DNA of 64,000 nucleotides from Clostridium sp. CS001 (GCF_020443565.1 NZ_JAIZZN010000005.1:1-64000), one strand, 5' to 3'. Numbered from the stretch's first letter, positions 1 to 8,463 are shown. Program-made: numbers and translations. Notes: generated from the letters alone by a model not told the origin.

Positions 1-221
1 TCAGTATTTTAAATTTATTACAGTAGCTTTTTAACAATTGAATATTTCTTCTGAAAATTTCTGCATCATGTAGGCTTGTTTGCTATGCCTATTTTTCTCC
101 CCAACTGCTCTCCGAGCATAAAACCTAGGACACTATAATTACTTTATAGAAACTCAAGTTTTTCATATTAGTTTCCGTGACTACTCTACCTTAGGGGATA
201 TTAAAATTATTAATCGCTGTC
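1..221 (-). other. Region 3' of kce with a possible decayed ORF end
   Basis: No intact gene is visible. Read on the minus strand, roughly 140-70 gives a short open stretch containing LGFMLGEQLGRKIGIANKPT followed by a stop. A neighbouring frame then gives MMQKFSEEIFNC and a stop. This could be the broken C-terminus of a membrane protein, but it is short and I do not recognise it. No convincing terminator for kce is visible. Confidence 0.2.
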
Positions 222-1040
222 TTATAGTAAACCCAATATTTCTCTTGTTTCTTTTGGAGTAGCAATTGGTCTTCCAAGCTCTTTTGCAATTCTAACTACT
301 CTTTCTACAAGTTCTGCATTTGATTTAGCTGGTATACCTTTTTCAATGTACACGTTATCTTCAAATCCAACTCTTACATGACCACCCATAACAATTGCCA
401 TAGCTGCCATTTGAAATTCGCTTCTACCAATACCTGATACAGTGAAAGTACTTCCCGCAGGTATACTTCCTTCCATGAATACTAAATCCCTTGGAGTGGC
501 AGTAATCCCGCCATTTACACCCATTACAAAATTAAAATGCATTGGTGTCTTTATAAAACCTTTCTTTTGTAGTCTTATAGCCATGTCTATCATGCCCTTA
601 TCAAAAACTTCAATTTCTGGCTTTACTCCTAGTTCAATCATCTTTTGGCCAAATTCTTTAATAGTGTTTTCAGTGTTTACGAAAACATCATCTCCACCAA
701 AATTACATGTCCCTGCATCCAAAGTTGCCATTTCAGGCTTAAGGTCAACGGGTTGTAACCTTTCTGCGTTACTCATTCCAACTGCTCCACCTGTTGACGG
801 TTGAACAATTGCATCTGGGCATCTTTCTTTAATAGCTTCCATACAAGCTTTAAATCTTTCCCTGTCTTGAGTAGGTGTTCCATCATCTTTTCTTACATGT
901 AGATGAATAATACTTGCTCCTGCTTTATATGCTTTTTCAGCTTCTATTGCAATTTCCTCAATAGTATAAGGCACGTTTGGATTATGTTCTTTTGTAACTT
1001 CTGCTCCGCATATAGCTGCAGTAATTATTAACTTTTCCAT
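222..1040 (-). CDS. kce: 3-keto-5-aminohexanoate cleavage enzyme (Kce)
   Basis: Kce belongs to the BKACE (DUF849) family. In lysine fermentation it condenses 3-keto-5-aminohexanoate with acetyl-CoA to give acetoacetate and L-3-aminobutyryl-CoA. The protein is 272 aa, the normal length, and fills a single TIM-barrel domain. The metal-binding IIHLHVR motif supplies His46 and His48, an acidic E227-D228 pair lies near the C-terminus, and Glu14 is present. It lies 32 bp downstream of kal on the same strand, so the two are very likely cotranscribed behind the lysine riboswitch. The other pathway genes (kam, kdd) are not in this window. Assignment is strong because the Kce signature residues coincide with the kal neighbour. 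Other BKACE enzymes act on different beta-keto acids and could be confused with it only without that context. Confidence 0.95.
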   Translation of the reverse strand: MEKLIITAAICGAEVTKEHNPNVPYTIEEIAIEAEKAYKAGASIIHLHVRKDDGTPTQDRERFKACMEAIKERCPDAIVQPSTGGAVGMSNAERLQPVDLKPEMATLDAGTCNFGGDDVFVNTENTIKEFGQKMIELGVKPEIEVFDKGMIDMAIRLQKKGFIKTPMHFNFVMGVNGGITATPRDLVFMEGSIPAGSTFTVSGIGRSEFQMAAMAIVMGGHVRVGFEDNVYIEKGIPAKSNAELVERVVRIAKELGRPIATPKETREILGLL

Positions 1041-1072
1041 GTTACGACCCCCTTAAACATATACTTTACATA

Positions 1073-1453
1073 TTATTTTCTTTGTTTATCTTTTGGAACT
1101 ACACACGTTCCGCTTGCTCTGCAAACTACTATTGGCTGCTCCAACAGATCACATGCTGAATCATTTATGTCTGGTCTTGGTACTATAACTTTTCTTGCCT
1201 CAAAAGTCATCTTTCTTGATGAATTACCTACATTCACTATTTCTCCAACAGCTTCTATGAAGTCTCCTGCATAAACAGGCGCTAAAAATTCTACAGCATC
1301 ATATGCTTTGAATAATCCTTCATCACCATCATTTAAAATTAAAAGTTCTGTAGCTACATCCCCAAATAATTGAAGCATTCTTGCACCATCCACTAAGTTT
1401 CCACCATAATGTGCATCATGGGCACTCATTCTTAATCTAATTAAAGATTTCAT
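1073..1453 (-). CDS. kal: 3-aminobutyryl-CoA ammonia-lyase (Kal)
   Basis: Kal removes ammonia from L-3-aminobutyryl-CoA to give crotonyl-CoA, the step after Kce in lysine fermentation to butyrate and acetate. The 126-aa protein is one compact hotdog-fold domain of normal length, with the [11 protein letters not shown] start and the [19 protein letters not shown] core strand typical of this family. An AGGAGGAG ribosome binding site precedes the ATG. It is the first gene after a lysine riboswitch and intrinsic terminator, with kce 32 bp downstream, so lysine availability likely sets expression of both. The crotonyl-CoA produced would enter the butyryl-CoA pathway, whose genes are not here. The call rests on family resemblance plus the kce neighbour. 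Confidence 0.93.
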   Translation of the reverse strand: MKSLIRLRMSAHDAHYGGNLVDGARMLQLFGDVATELLILNDGDEGLFKAYDAVEFLAPVYAGDFIEAVGEIVNVGNSSRKMTFEARKVIVPRPDINDSACDLLEQPIVVCRASGTCVVPKDKQRK

Positions 1454-1518
1454 TTTATACTCCTCCTCTTTTATTATAGTTATCTGGCTTGCACACCTCT
1501 GCTCTTTTATTTAAGAAC

Positions 1519-1549
1519 AAAAAAAGTACGCTGAATTTTTCAGCGCACT
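1519..1549 (-). terminator. Riboswitch expression-platform terminator before kal
   Basis: On the minus strand, GTGCGCTGAA and TTCAGCGTAC form a GC-containing stem with one mismatch, followed by seven T residues. It sits between the lysine aptamer and kal, about 65 nt upstream of the kal start, as expected for transcription attenuation. Between aptamer and terminator a second AT-rich hairpin (about 1577-1600) could act as part of the switching element. Confidence 0.85.
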
Positions 1550-1600
1550 AATTAACAGAAATACACAAACTATTAATGCAATGAAAAATTTCCTTTTCAT

Positions 1601-1780
1601 TACATAAATAGCTCTCCATAAAAATCTTTATGACAGTGATAAAAATACTACTTCTTATCCCCAAGAATATTTCAAAGAACTAAAATACTCTTTCGGCGAA
1701 CAAATCCTTCATTTTTGATATTGGATGTTCATATCCTTAGCACTCAAAAATTACCTCTTTACTCGCACCTCTATCTATGT
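1601..1780 (-). promoter_or_regulatory. Lysine riboswitch (L box) upstream of kal-kce
   Basis: The minus strand carries the conserved lysine aptamer landmarks in order: AGAGGTGCGA near the 5' end (1763-1772), GTTCGCCGAA in the middle, and a CTGTCATAAAG...TATGGAGAGC segment at the 3' end. The P1 helix closes with ten base pairs, one of them G-U, between 1771-1780 and 1601-1610. Size and order match the known family. L boxes normally repress lysine synthesis or uptake. Here the downstream genes degrade lysine, so an activating (ON) output is more logical, but the sequence alone does not show the direction. Confidence 0.95.
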
Positions 1781-1820
1781 GAAATTATTAAATTTTATTT
1801 ATTTTTTCAATTACGACTTA

Positions 1821-1849
1821 ATTATAATCCGTAAATAATTCAAAAGCAA
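1821..1849 (-). promoter_or_regulatory. Promoter of the lysine-riboswitch kal-kce transcript
   Basis: On the minus strand TTGCTT (1844-1849) is followed after exactly 17 bp by a perfect TATAAT (1821-1826). Transcription would start about 34 nt before the riboswitch P1 helix. This gives the aptamer its own promoter, separate from the flotillin gene upstream. Confidence 0.65.
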
Positions 1850-1920
1850 TAGATTTTTGAGAAAATTAAAAAATATTATTATTCACTATACAATTATGTC
1901 TTCTTTCAAGAATAAATCCC

Positions 1921-3339
1921 TTATTCTTCTAATATCACCGTTTCTGATTGAGTTTCAGTTTTGTTTTGTTTTTCAAAATTCCCTTTAAGATATTTAGGAA
2001 GCTCCATTCCTGCTGTTTTAAATACATCTTCTAGTGGTGGCACAGATTTTAACATTCCTGATAAAAAGTTAGCTGTAGTTGGCGTTCCATTTCCATTTCC
2101 CCCCATTGTATCCCACACAGTAATCTTATCAATTTTGATGTTTTTAATAGCTTCAACTTGCAATTTAACAAGTTGCTCAATTTTTTCAGTCATCATAAGC
2201 ATTACTGCATTTTCTGCACTATTGCCTGATGCTTCAACAAGCTTTTGGAAACCTTCTGCCTGCTTGCTTAATATCTCCATGTTCCCTTTAGCTTCAGCTT
2301 CCATCTTAGATAATATGGCATCTGCTTCACCTTTGGCTATTCTTCTTATTGTTTCAGCTTTTGCTTCTGCATCAATTTCTACTTTTCTCTTTTCGATTTC
2401 GGCATGAACTATTACGTCTGCTTCTTTTGTAGCTCTTTCCCTATCAGCACGAGCTTTCTCTGCCAATTCTTCTGCAACATACGACTCTTCAAGAGCTTTA
2501 GCCGCTTGAACCTTTTGTGATGCATTTGATCTTCTATTAGCTTCTGCTTCTCTTTCCATTTTTTCAGCATCAGAATTAGCAACAGTTATCTTCGCTAAGT
2601 TTTCACCTTCTATTGCCTTAGCATTAGCTTCTGACACTCTAACTCTTTCCTCTTGTTTCGCATTAGCCTCACCTATGGCACCATCTCTATTCTTTTCAGC
2701 CACTGTTTTCTTAGCATCATTGATAGCTTTAGCTGCTGCTTCTTTACCAAGAGCTTCAATATATCCAGATTCATCTCTAATATCAGTGACATTAACGTTG
2801 ATAAGCTTTAGACCTATCTTTTTAAGCTCATTTTCTACATTTTGTGAAACATTCAATAGAAACTTATCTCTATCAGAGTTTATTTCTTCAATGTCCATGG
2901 TAGCAACAACAAGTCTCAATTGTCCAAATATTATGTCCTTAGCCAATTCTTGAATTTCCCTCATAGGCAGTCCTAACAGTCTTTCTGCTGCATTGGGCAT
3001 AACTGTCGTTTCTGTAGAAATACCTACTGTAAATCTAGAAGGTACATCAACTCTTATGTTTTGCTTACTAAGTGCATTTGTTAGATTAACTTCTATAGAT
3101 ATTGGTGTTAAATCTAAAAATTTATAACTTTGTATTACTGGCCATATGAATGCTGCTCCACCATGTATACATCTCGCTGATCTAGATTCCCCATCTTTTC
3201 CTTTTCCTGTTTTACCATATATAACAAGGATCTTGTCCGAAGGACATTTCTTGTATCTTGCAAATACTGCAACTACTGTTATGAAGATAGCTAAAGCAAT
3301 AATGCTTGATAGGATTATTCCATAAGTATCTGTTGGCAT
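1921..3339 (-). CDS. floT: Flotillin-like SPFH-domain protein (FloT/YuaG type)
   Basis: Flotillins are membrane scaffold proteins linked to functional membrane microdomains and envelope stress. This 472-aa protein has an N-terminal hydrophobic anchor (about residues 8-27), then an SPFH/band-7 domain (about 35-200). A long Ala/Glu/Lys-rich coiled coil follows (about 205-360, with EANAK and EAEAKAE-type repeats), then a C-terminal region with LQVEAIKNIKIDKITVWDT as in flotillins. Length and order match YuaG/FloT. It lies 18 bp downstream of an NfeD-type gene, the same arrangement as yuaF-floT in Bacillus, so the two probably form one operon. In Bacillus that operon is SigW-controlled; I cannot identify an equivalent promoter here. 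Confidence 0.92.
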   Translation of the reverse strand: MPTDTYGIILSSIIALAIFITVVAVFARYKKCPSDKILVIYGKTGKGKDGESRSARCIHGGAAFIWPVIQSYKFLDLTPISIEVNLTNALSKQNIRVDVPSRFTVGISTETTVMPNAAERLLGLPMREIQELAKDIIFGQLRLVVATMDIEEINSDRDKFLLNVSQNVENELKKIGLKLINVNVTDIRDESGYIEALGKEAAAKAINDAKKTVAEKNRDGAIGEANAKQEERVRVSEANAKAIEGENLAKITVANSDAEKMEREAEANRRSNASQKVQAAKALEESYVAEELAEKARADRERATKEADVIVHAEIEKRKVEIDAEAKAETIRRIAKGEADAILSKMEAEAKGNMEILSKQAEGFQKLVEASGNSAENAVMLMMTEKIEQLVKLQVEAIKNIKIDKITVWDTMGGNGNGTPTTANFLSGMLKSVPPLEDVFKTAGMELPKYLKGNFEKQNKTETQSETVILEE

Positions 3340-3357
3340 AAAATTTCCCCCTAATAT

Positions 3358-3975
3358 TTATTCTATTTTTTCCACCAGCAAAATCTGATTTTCAGTAATA
3401 CCTATAACCGCTACTTTACTTCCTGTAGGTATGACCTCGCCATCTGTTACTGCATCAAGTAATCTTAATGCCCCCTGAACCACAACTTCTACTTTTCCAT
3501 TCCCTTCTCTTCTTCTTGGAATACTTAGATAAACTAGACCCTCTTTGTTTAATGCATTCATCGTGTCCATAGTCCCATCCTCTACAAACTTAGTTAAAAA
3601 GTAGTAAATATACGATACTATAACCATCATTATAAATCCTAAGCCCAACGCTATAATGACTGTAGCTATATCTCCTATACCTGACGTGGTTGCCACAATT
3701 CCAGTCCATGAAAACACTGTAAAGAATGTTATTACACTCCTTATAGTAACTAACTTAAACTTGTACTTAAAATCTAAAAACTCTCCTGCACTATCACCCA
3801 TATCTACGTCAGTTAACTCCTGTGGCATTTCCTCCATTGAATCTAGTGTATCTCCGTGATCTCCTAGACCAACAAATGTCATAATCACCTGCAAAATAAA
3901 TACTGCAGTGGATGGAAATGCAAAAACCCAAAATATCTTTTCGAAATCCCCAATACCACCCCACCACTGTGACAT
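3358..3975 (-). CDS. NfeD-family membrane protein (YuaF-like), flotillin partner
   Basis: NfeD proteins are membrane proteins with a C-terminal OB-fold domain and are commonly encoded next to SPFH/flotillin genes. This 205-aa protein has three hydrophobic segments (about residues 13-37, 76-97 and 100-127) and a soluble C-terminal domain from about 140. That domain contains GALRLLDAVTDGEVIPTGSKVAVI, the pattern of an OB-fold strand array. It lacks the serine-protease part found in long NfeD proteins. An acidic loop lies between the first two membrane segments. It is the first gene of a two-gene unit with the flotillin, 18 bp apart, and presumably works with it at the membrane. The precise function is unknown. 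Confidence 0.85.
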   Translation of the reverse strand: MSQWWGGIGDFEKIFWVFAFPSTAVFILQVIMTFVGLGDHGDTLDSMEEMPQELTDVDMGDSAGEFLDFKYKFKLVTIRSVITFFTVFSWTGIVATTSGIGDIATVIIALGLGFIMMVIVSYIYYFLTKFVEDGTMDTMNALNKEGLVYLSIPRRREGNGKVEVVVQGALRLLDAVTDGEVIPTGSKVAVIGITENQILLVEKIE

Positions 3976-4113
3976 ATTACACCCTCTTTCTTTTTTAATA
4001 TTTACAACTTCATATCAAATACCCTAATTACAATTATACACATAATAATCTTGATTTTACAGTTATATTTTCTTAATATTCTATTTATACTTCCCCACAG
4101 ATATGATATACTT

Positions 4114-5007
4114 TTAAATGTTTTTTTCAAACCAATAAGAAAATACTGCTTCCTGTTCAAATCCATTTTCTTCATATAGCTTAACTGCAACCTTGTTAGA
4201 AGTAATTACTAAAAGCTTAATTTCCTCTAGTTCTTTTTCATAGAGTTTTTTTATACATTTCATAAGTAATGCATTTCCTAGTCCTTTTTTCTGATGTTTA
4301 GACGTAATGCCTATAGTATCAATCCATCCTATATTCCCATTTATAGAAAGTTCATATACACCGCAGGGTTTATTTTCAGAAAAACATACCCCAATCAAAT
4401 CTTCATTGTTAGCATATCTAATTATATAATCCATTACTTCAAACTCATCAATAGTTCCGCCATTAGGGCTATCTTTAAAAGCTTCATTTTGAATATTCAT
4501 ATACTCTTTTGAATTTAAAATAGAAAGGGCTACAAGCTCTACATGGTTATTTGATTTTGAAATTGTATCCTTATCCCCTGCATATCTCATAACTACTGCA
4601 TCATAAATATGATTGAACTTTAACTTATTAATACACGGTATAAGGTGTGTTTCATCTTTACGAAAACCAACCTTTATACTCCTAGCACCGTAATCATTAC
4701 ATTCAACAATTACTCTTTCTATCAAAAAACATAGGTTTCTTTCTAAGTTTTCATTTGCAATAAAAATGTCAGTAATAAACACCTCTTCTTTGATACTAAT
4801 TTCCCTAGTTATTACAGCCATACTTCCTTTTATTTCATCGTCATCTATTAATATTAAAATATTATTACCATCATTAAAAATATCGCTTTCATATGTTCTA
4901 ATCATTTCTACATAAGTTTTGTTATAATTTAAATCTACACTTTTGATGAAATTATATAATTCCTTTTTTCTCTGACTAGATATTACGTTAAATTGCTTTA
5001 CCTCCAT
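4114..5007 (-). CDS. GNAT acetyltransferase with two GNAT-like halves
   Basis: The 297-aa protein looks like a tandem GNAT. The N-terminal half (about 1-130) keeps the fold pattern but has no clear acetyl-CoA motif. The C-terminal half (about 155-297) has the acetyl-CoA pyrophosphate-binding motif QKKGLGNALL and a typical ending, SNKVAVKLYEENGF. The acceptor substrate cannot be told. It starts at an ATG with GAGGTGATGG ahead. It is separated from the next GNAT gene (5142-5978) by a long palindrome, so the two are probably expressed separately despite similar architecture. Small-molecule or peptide acetylation, including antibiotic modification, is possible. Confidence 0.85.
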   Translation of the reverse strand: MEVKQFNVISSQRKKELYNFIKSVDLNYNKTYVEMIRTYESDIFNDGNNILILIDDDEIKGSMAVITREISIKEEVFITDIFIANENLERNLCFLIERVIVECNDYGARSIKVGFRKDETHLIPCINKLKFNHIYDAVVMRYAGDKDTISKSNNHVELVALSILNSKEYMNIQNEAFKDSPNGGTIDEFEVMDYIIRYANNEDLIGVCFSENKPCGVYELSINGNIGWIDTIGITSKHQKKGLGNALLMKCIKKLYEKELEEIKLLVITSNKVAVKLYEENGFEQEAVFSYWFEKNI

Positions 5008-5077
5008 TAAACCATCACCTCGTATAAATAATTTTTTTAATAAATAGAAAGCAGAAACTATCCGCTATACTGTTAAT

Positions 5078-5127
5078 TTAAGAAGCAAAGCTTGGAAAAT
5101 TTAAATTTTCTAAGCTTTGCTTCTTAA
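5078..5127. terminator. Long near-perfect palindrome between two GNAT genes
   Basis: A 50-bp inverted repeat centred at about 5102 has arms starting TTTAAGAAGCAAAGCTT with a single mismatch pair. It lies between the end of one GNAT gene and the start of the next, so termination of the upstream gene is the simplest reading. It lacks a long T run. The outer AAGAAGCA/TGCTTCTT ends recur in the terminator at 25816-25855. Confidence 0.6.
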
Positions 5128-5141
5128 ATACACTTAAAATA

Positions 5142-5978
5142 CTATAAATTGCAATACATTTCATATTGTGCTATTGGCTCTCTTGTGAACTTCATCTTTC
5201 TAAGATATAATTCCAAACTACTGTTATTAGAAAAAGAGACCCTTATCTTAGATTCTTTCATATCTACACACTTTTTAATAAGCGCTTTAGCAATACCTTT
5301 TCTTCTGTATTCTTTCCCCACACCTAAAAATTGGATAGCTCCTTTATTTATACTAATTGCACCAACTAACTTATTACTATCTTTAAACCCAAAAATTTTT
5401 GCCTGAGTTTGAGTAATATAATCTATTTCATTTTGCCAATTAATATGAAGCTCACAAAAGGCATTTCTAAACAACCTTAACTCTTCAATACTTATTTCTT
5501 CTATAAGCTCTGTTCTTTCGCCATAAAAAAAGTCTACCTTTTCAGTGGAATAATAAGCTATATCATATACTTTAAAATATCCATTAGCCTCATAAAAACT
5601 AATAGCAACATCATTAGATGTAATAACCTCTAAGAATAATTGTTTGCATTCTTTCTCTATTGCAATATTCTTATGCAGTTTTAATAACTGGGCTGCAATT
5701 CCTTTTTTTCTATGGAGTGGTGATACACACATTGTACCACAACGCATGGTTCTTATTCCATCGAAGTCTCTTATACCGCCCAAAATAAGTCCAACCCCCC
5801 TACCTTCCTCAATTGCAATAAAAGAGTGTTCTAAGCTATTTCCTTCTGCGCCAAAAAACCTTTCAAAAAAAGGACTTTCCGTTGTCTCAAGTTTAATTAT
5901 ATAATCAGAAAACCCATCACAAAATGCATGAAAAACTACTTCTTTATCCACATCAGCACAACACTTATAAGTTATCAT
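5142..5978 (-). CDS. GNAT acetyltransferase with two GNAT domains
   Basis: The 278-aa protein contains two GNAT domains. The first (about 1-150) has the acetyl-CoA-binding segment VSPLHRKKGIAAQLL and the SNDVAISFYEANGY ending. The second (about 160-278) has VGKEYRRKGIAKALI and ends with a short SNNSSLELYLRKMKF helix. Both therefore keep the R/QxxGxA/G motif, so both may bind acetyl-CoA. The substrate is unknown. Start is an ATG with a TAAAAGGAGG site. It lies 59 bp downstream of a TetR gene in the same orientation and may be part of that transcript, which would make it a candidate target of the regulator. Confidence 0.85.
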   Translation of the reverse strand: MITYKCCADVDKEVVFHAFCDGFSDYIIKLETTESPFFERFFGAEGNSLEHSFIAIEEGRGVGLILGGIRDFDGIRTMRCGTMCVSPLHRKKGIAAQLLKLHKNIAIEKECKQLFLEVITSNDVAISFYEANGYFKVYDIAYYSTEKVDFFYGERTELIEEISIEELRLFRNAFCELHINWQNEIDYITQTQAKIFGFKDSNKLVGAISINKGAIQFLGVGKEYRRKGIAKALIKKCVDMKESKIRVSFSNNSSLELYLRKMKFTREPIAQYEMYCNL

Positions 5979-6037
5979 TTTTTCCTCCTTTTAAAACCTA
6001 AATATTTATTTACCATCAATTCTTAAGGCTAACTACC

Positions 6038-6649
6038 TTATCCTTGAAATGTAGTTAAATAATTTACTAATACATCTATAGAAACTCCTATTTTTTCTTC
6101 TGTAAGCGGTTGTTTCATCACAGAAGCCATAAAAGCAACTCCATCAATAGTTGACATCATTAAATAAATAAAGGAATTTATATCTATTAAACTAGAAAAC
6201 TCACCCGCTTCTATACCTCTTTGAAGTATAGCTTCAATGTCACTAAAGAATGTATTAAATCTTTCATTAGCCATACTTGTAAGTTCTTCGTCTCCATTAA
6301 CCGAAGACCAAAACTCACTAGCAAACTTTGCCCATTTTCTATTCTCTTCATCTAAAAAACTACTCAATCTTGCATAAATATAGGAACTTATTTTTTCAGT
6401 TGCTGTAATATCCTTAGATAATTGTTTATTTATATTCATTTTTTTCTCGTCTGATCTTTTTACTATAGCTACAAACACTTCTTGTTTACTTTTAAAGTAA
6501 GTATAAAATCCTCCTTTGCTAATCTTTGCTTCTTTAATGATGTCATTAACTGAAACAGAGGAATAACCCTTCAAAAAAAACAATTCAAAGGCTACCTCCA
6601 TAATTTCATCCTTTTTAGCTTTCCATTTTTCTTCACTTAGCTTCGGCAT
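6038..6649 (-). CDS. TetR/AcrR-family transcriptional regulator
   Basis: The 203-aa protein has an N-terminal TetR helix-turn-helix (about residues 9-55) with FELFFLKGYSSVSVNDIIKE and SKGGFYTYFKSKQEVF. The C-terminal ligand domain is all-helical and variable. Such regulators usually repress their own gene and neighbours until a small molecule binds. A perfect palindrome GACCACTGGTC lies just downstream of its promoter, which supports autoregulation. The downstream GNAT gene is the obvious co-regulated gene. The ligand is unknown. A second TetR at 17408-18031 has similar operator half-sites. Confidence 0.9.
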   Translation of the reverse strand: MPKLSEEKWKAKKDEIMEVAFELFFLKGYSSVSVNDIIKEAKISKGGFYTYFKSKQEVFVAIVKRSDEKKMNINKQLSKDITATEKISSYIYARLSSFLDEENRKWAKFASEFWSSVNGDEELTSMANERFNTFFSDIEAILQRGIEAGEFSSLIDINSFIYLMMSTIDGVAFMASVMKQPLTEEKIGVSIDVLVNYLTTFQG

Positions 6650-6671
6650 AATAACCTCCTACAATAAAAAC

Positions 6672-6720
6672 GACCACTGGTCTCTTTCTAGATTATACTA
6701 CTTTTATATTAAGGTTTCAA
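6672..6720 (-). promoter_or_regulatory. Promoter and palindromic operator of the TetR gene
   Basis: On the minus strand TTGAAA (6715-6720) and a perfect TATAAT (6692-6697) are spaced by 17 bp. The 11-bp palindrome GACCACTGGTC (6672-6682) lies directly downstream of the -10 box, where a bound repressor would block transcription. The GACCA/TGGTC half-sites match those before the second TetR gene. Confidence 0.7.
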
Positions 6721-6771
6721 TGCCTTTTTACTGAAATCCTCCACACGCCACTTGCCAAATAAATAGCACAA

Positions 6772-6808
6772 AAGCCATCAAAATACCTTATCAGCATTTT
6801 GATGGCTT
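6772..6808 (-). terminator. Terminator of the formate channel / Cys-rich gene pair
   Basis: Arms AAGCCATCAAAAT and ATTTTGATGGCTT (13 bp) enclose an 11-nt loop, followed on the minus strand by a T-rich stretch. It lies 36 bp past the end of the Cys-rich small protein gene. Confidence 0.75.
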
Positions 6809-6843
6809 ACCACTACGATATTAACCTATAATGAACATGAAAT

Positions 6844-7095
6844 TTATTTTCTTTTTGTTTTATTTACTTCCATTATCTTATTTACAATATAGTCATATCC
6901 CTTTTCAGAATGTGGAATCATACATGCCGAACAATCCTTAATACCGTTAAAATCTTTTTTATTTCCTCCACAGTCTTCAAGAAAGTATAGTGCACAATAG
7001 CAAAACAGGCAATTAAAGTTTTCATCATTTTTCACTTCATGACAAGGAAAATATTCACAATCTTTATTCCTGAAAAACTTATAATTATTATCCAT
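6844..7095 (-). CDS. Cysteine-rich small domain protein
   Basis: This 83-aa protein has eight cysteines (13, 18, 29, 32, 34, 42, 55, 58) and two histidines arranged as FPCH, FNCLFCYC, DCGG and KDCSACMIPH. This is the layout of the Cys-rich small domain family (PF04071 type), probably binding zinc or an iron-sulfur cluster. No enzymatic role is known to me. It starts 30 bp downstream of the formate/nitrite channel gene on the same strand and is followed by a terminator, so the two form a short operon. Length is normal for the family. Confidence 0.8.
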   Translation of the reverse strand: MDNNYKFFRNKDCEYFPCHEVKNDENFNCLFCYCALYFLEDCGGNKKDFNGIKDCSACMIPHSEKGYDYIVNKIMEVNKTKRK

Positions 7096-7125
7096 GTTTT
7101 ATCTCTCCTTTGATATTAACATTTA

Positions 7126-7995
7126 TTATTTATTATCAAGCTCTTTTGGTGTTGCTTTAATGTAAACAAACCAGTAAACTGCTCCTACGAAAATACCTCC
7201 ACCAATGATATTTCCAAGTGTTACAGGAATTAGATTATTAGTTATAAAACTTCCCCAATTAAGGTGCAGCAGTTTTTCTGGTGTTACACCTAGTGTAAGT
7301 GCAGCATCTGCATAGGCTTTTGTTCCTTTTGCCATTATTCCTGCTGGTATATAATACATGTTGGCCACGCTGTGTTCAAATCCTGAGGTAATGAATAACC
7401 ATATAGGGAAAAAGACTGCAAACAATTTTCCTATCATATCTTTTGCACCGTAACTCATCCATACCGCCAAGCACACAAGCCAATTACACATTATCCCTAA
7501 GTAAAAAGCCTGCACAAATGTTAATCCAACTTTATAGCTTGCTATTTTTATGGTCATGCCCCCCAGTAAAGACGCACTACTTCCAAATAGCCCTGAGTTC
7601 TTCATCATATATGCAATAAATACAGATCCTACAAAATTACCAATGTAGACAAAAAACCAATTTTTAAACATTGCTTTTAGTGTAACTTTTTTATCAAGAA
7701 CCCCAGCTATAATCATGGTATTCCCTGTAAAGAGTTCTCCACCTGCAACTAAAACCAGCATAAGTCCCGTTCCAAAAATTGCTCCAGCCATAGCCTTGCC
7801 AAGCCCATAGGTTTCAGGCTTTGCAAGCAAGTTATATGCTGCCATATTCGAACCTTCTGATGCAAATGCTATAAATGCCCCAGCTAAAACCCCTAATATA
7901 AACATATTCAAGGCAGTAAGTTTTGTCTTTTTCACACCAGCATTTATAGTATACTTTGCAATTTCAGAAGGGATTAAATATTTTTCTTCACTCAT
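7126..7995 (-). CDS. Formate/nitrite transporter family channel (FNT)
   Basis: FNT proteins are pentameric channels for formate, nitrite or hydrosulfide. The 289-aa protein has six predicted membrane segments and family motifs such as GGELFTGNTM (about residues 106-115), NWFFVYIGNFVGS and GNIIGGGIFVGAVYW near the C-terminus. In a fermenting anaerobe, formate import or export is likely, but FocA, FdhC, NirC and HSC types cannot be separated here and no formate lyase or nitrite reductase gene lies alongside. An AAAGGAG site precedes the ATG. The Cys-rich small protein follows after 30 bp. Confidence 0.92.
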   Translation of the reverse strand: MSEEKYLIPSEIAKYTINAGVKKTKLTALNMFILGVLAGAFIAFASEGSNMAAYNLLAKPETYGLGKAMAGAIFGTGLMLVLVAGGELFTGNTMIIAGVLDKKVTLKAMFKNWFFVYIGNFVGSVFIAYMMKNSGLFGSSASLLGGMTIKIASYKVGLTFVQAFYLGIMCNWLVCLAVWMSYGAKDMIGKLFAVFFPIWLFITSGFEHSVANMYYIPAGIMAKGTKAYADAALTLGVTPEKLLHLNWGSFITNNLIPVTLGNIIGGGIFVGAVYWFVYIKATPKELDNK

Positions 7996-8064
7996 ACGAC
8001 GTCTATTCTCCTTTTGTAAGTTTCAACTTATTTGTATTTTATTTAAATTTTATTTATAACCTAT

Positions 8065-8463
8065 TTATATCTTATTTATAAGCTGTCCTATAAGAGCACA
8101 TACAATAATTATCATTATTGAAAATACTACTTGGACTGTTCCTTTATTTAGTGAAAAAGAAAAGTTTGTGTTATGTTTTTTATGCACTTCATTTTTATTA
8201 ATTGGCATATTAACATGATGCACTACCTTAGGATGAGTATATAGAACTTCACCCTTTACATAAGCAGCAATGCTTATAATTAGAATAAATATCGAAATAA
8301 TTATTGTAATAGAAAAAAAGTTTCTATCCATAGAATATGCTATCAGTGCGGCTATTGGAATAATAACTCCTAATAATGCAGCTAATTTGTTACCTATAGA
8401 TTTTGCGATGCTCTTTTTAGGTACCTTTGTGTTTTTTTGCCTATACTCATTTTTCTTTTTCAT
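8065..8463 (-). CDS. Small membrane protein of unknown function
   Basis: I do not recognise this 132-aa protein. It has a very basic N-terminus (MKKKNEYRQKNTKVPKKS) followed by hydrophobic stretches at about 28-44, 49-68 and 110-129, so three membrane spans are likely. The loop between spans two and three holds several histidines (THPKVVHHVN, HKKHN). A GAAGAAGGG ribosome site precedes the ATG. It stands alone, 70 bp upstream of the formate channel on the same strand, and could be cotranscribed with it. Confidence 0.65.
   Translation of the reverse strand: MKKKNEYRQKNTKVPKKSIAKSIGNKLAALLGVIIPIAALIAYSMDRNFFSITIIISIFILIISIAAYVKGEVLYTHPKVVHHVNMPINKNEVHKKHNTNFSFSLNKGTVQVVFSIMIIIVCALIGQLINKI

Noticed and set aside
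4002-4190. A 62-codon minus-strand ORF after the GNAT gene
   Set aside because: It overlaps the 3' end of the GNAT gene in another frame, has no ribosome site and has biased, low-complexity composition.
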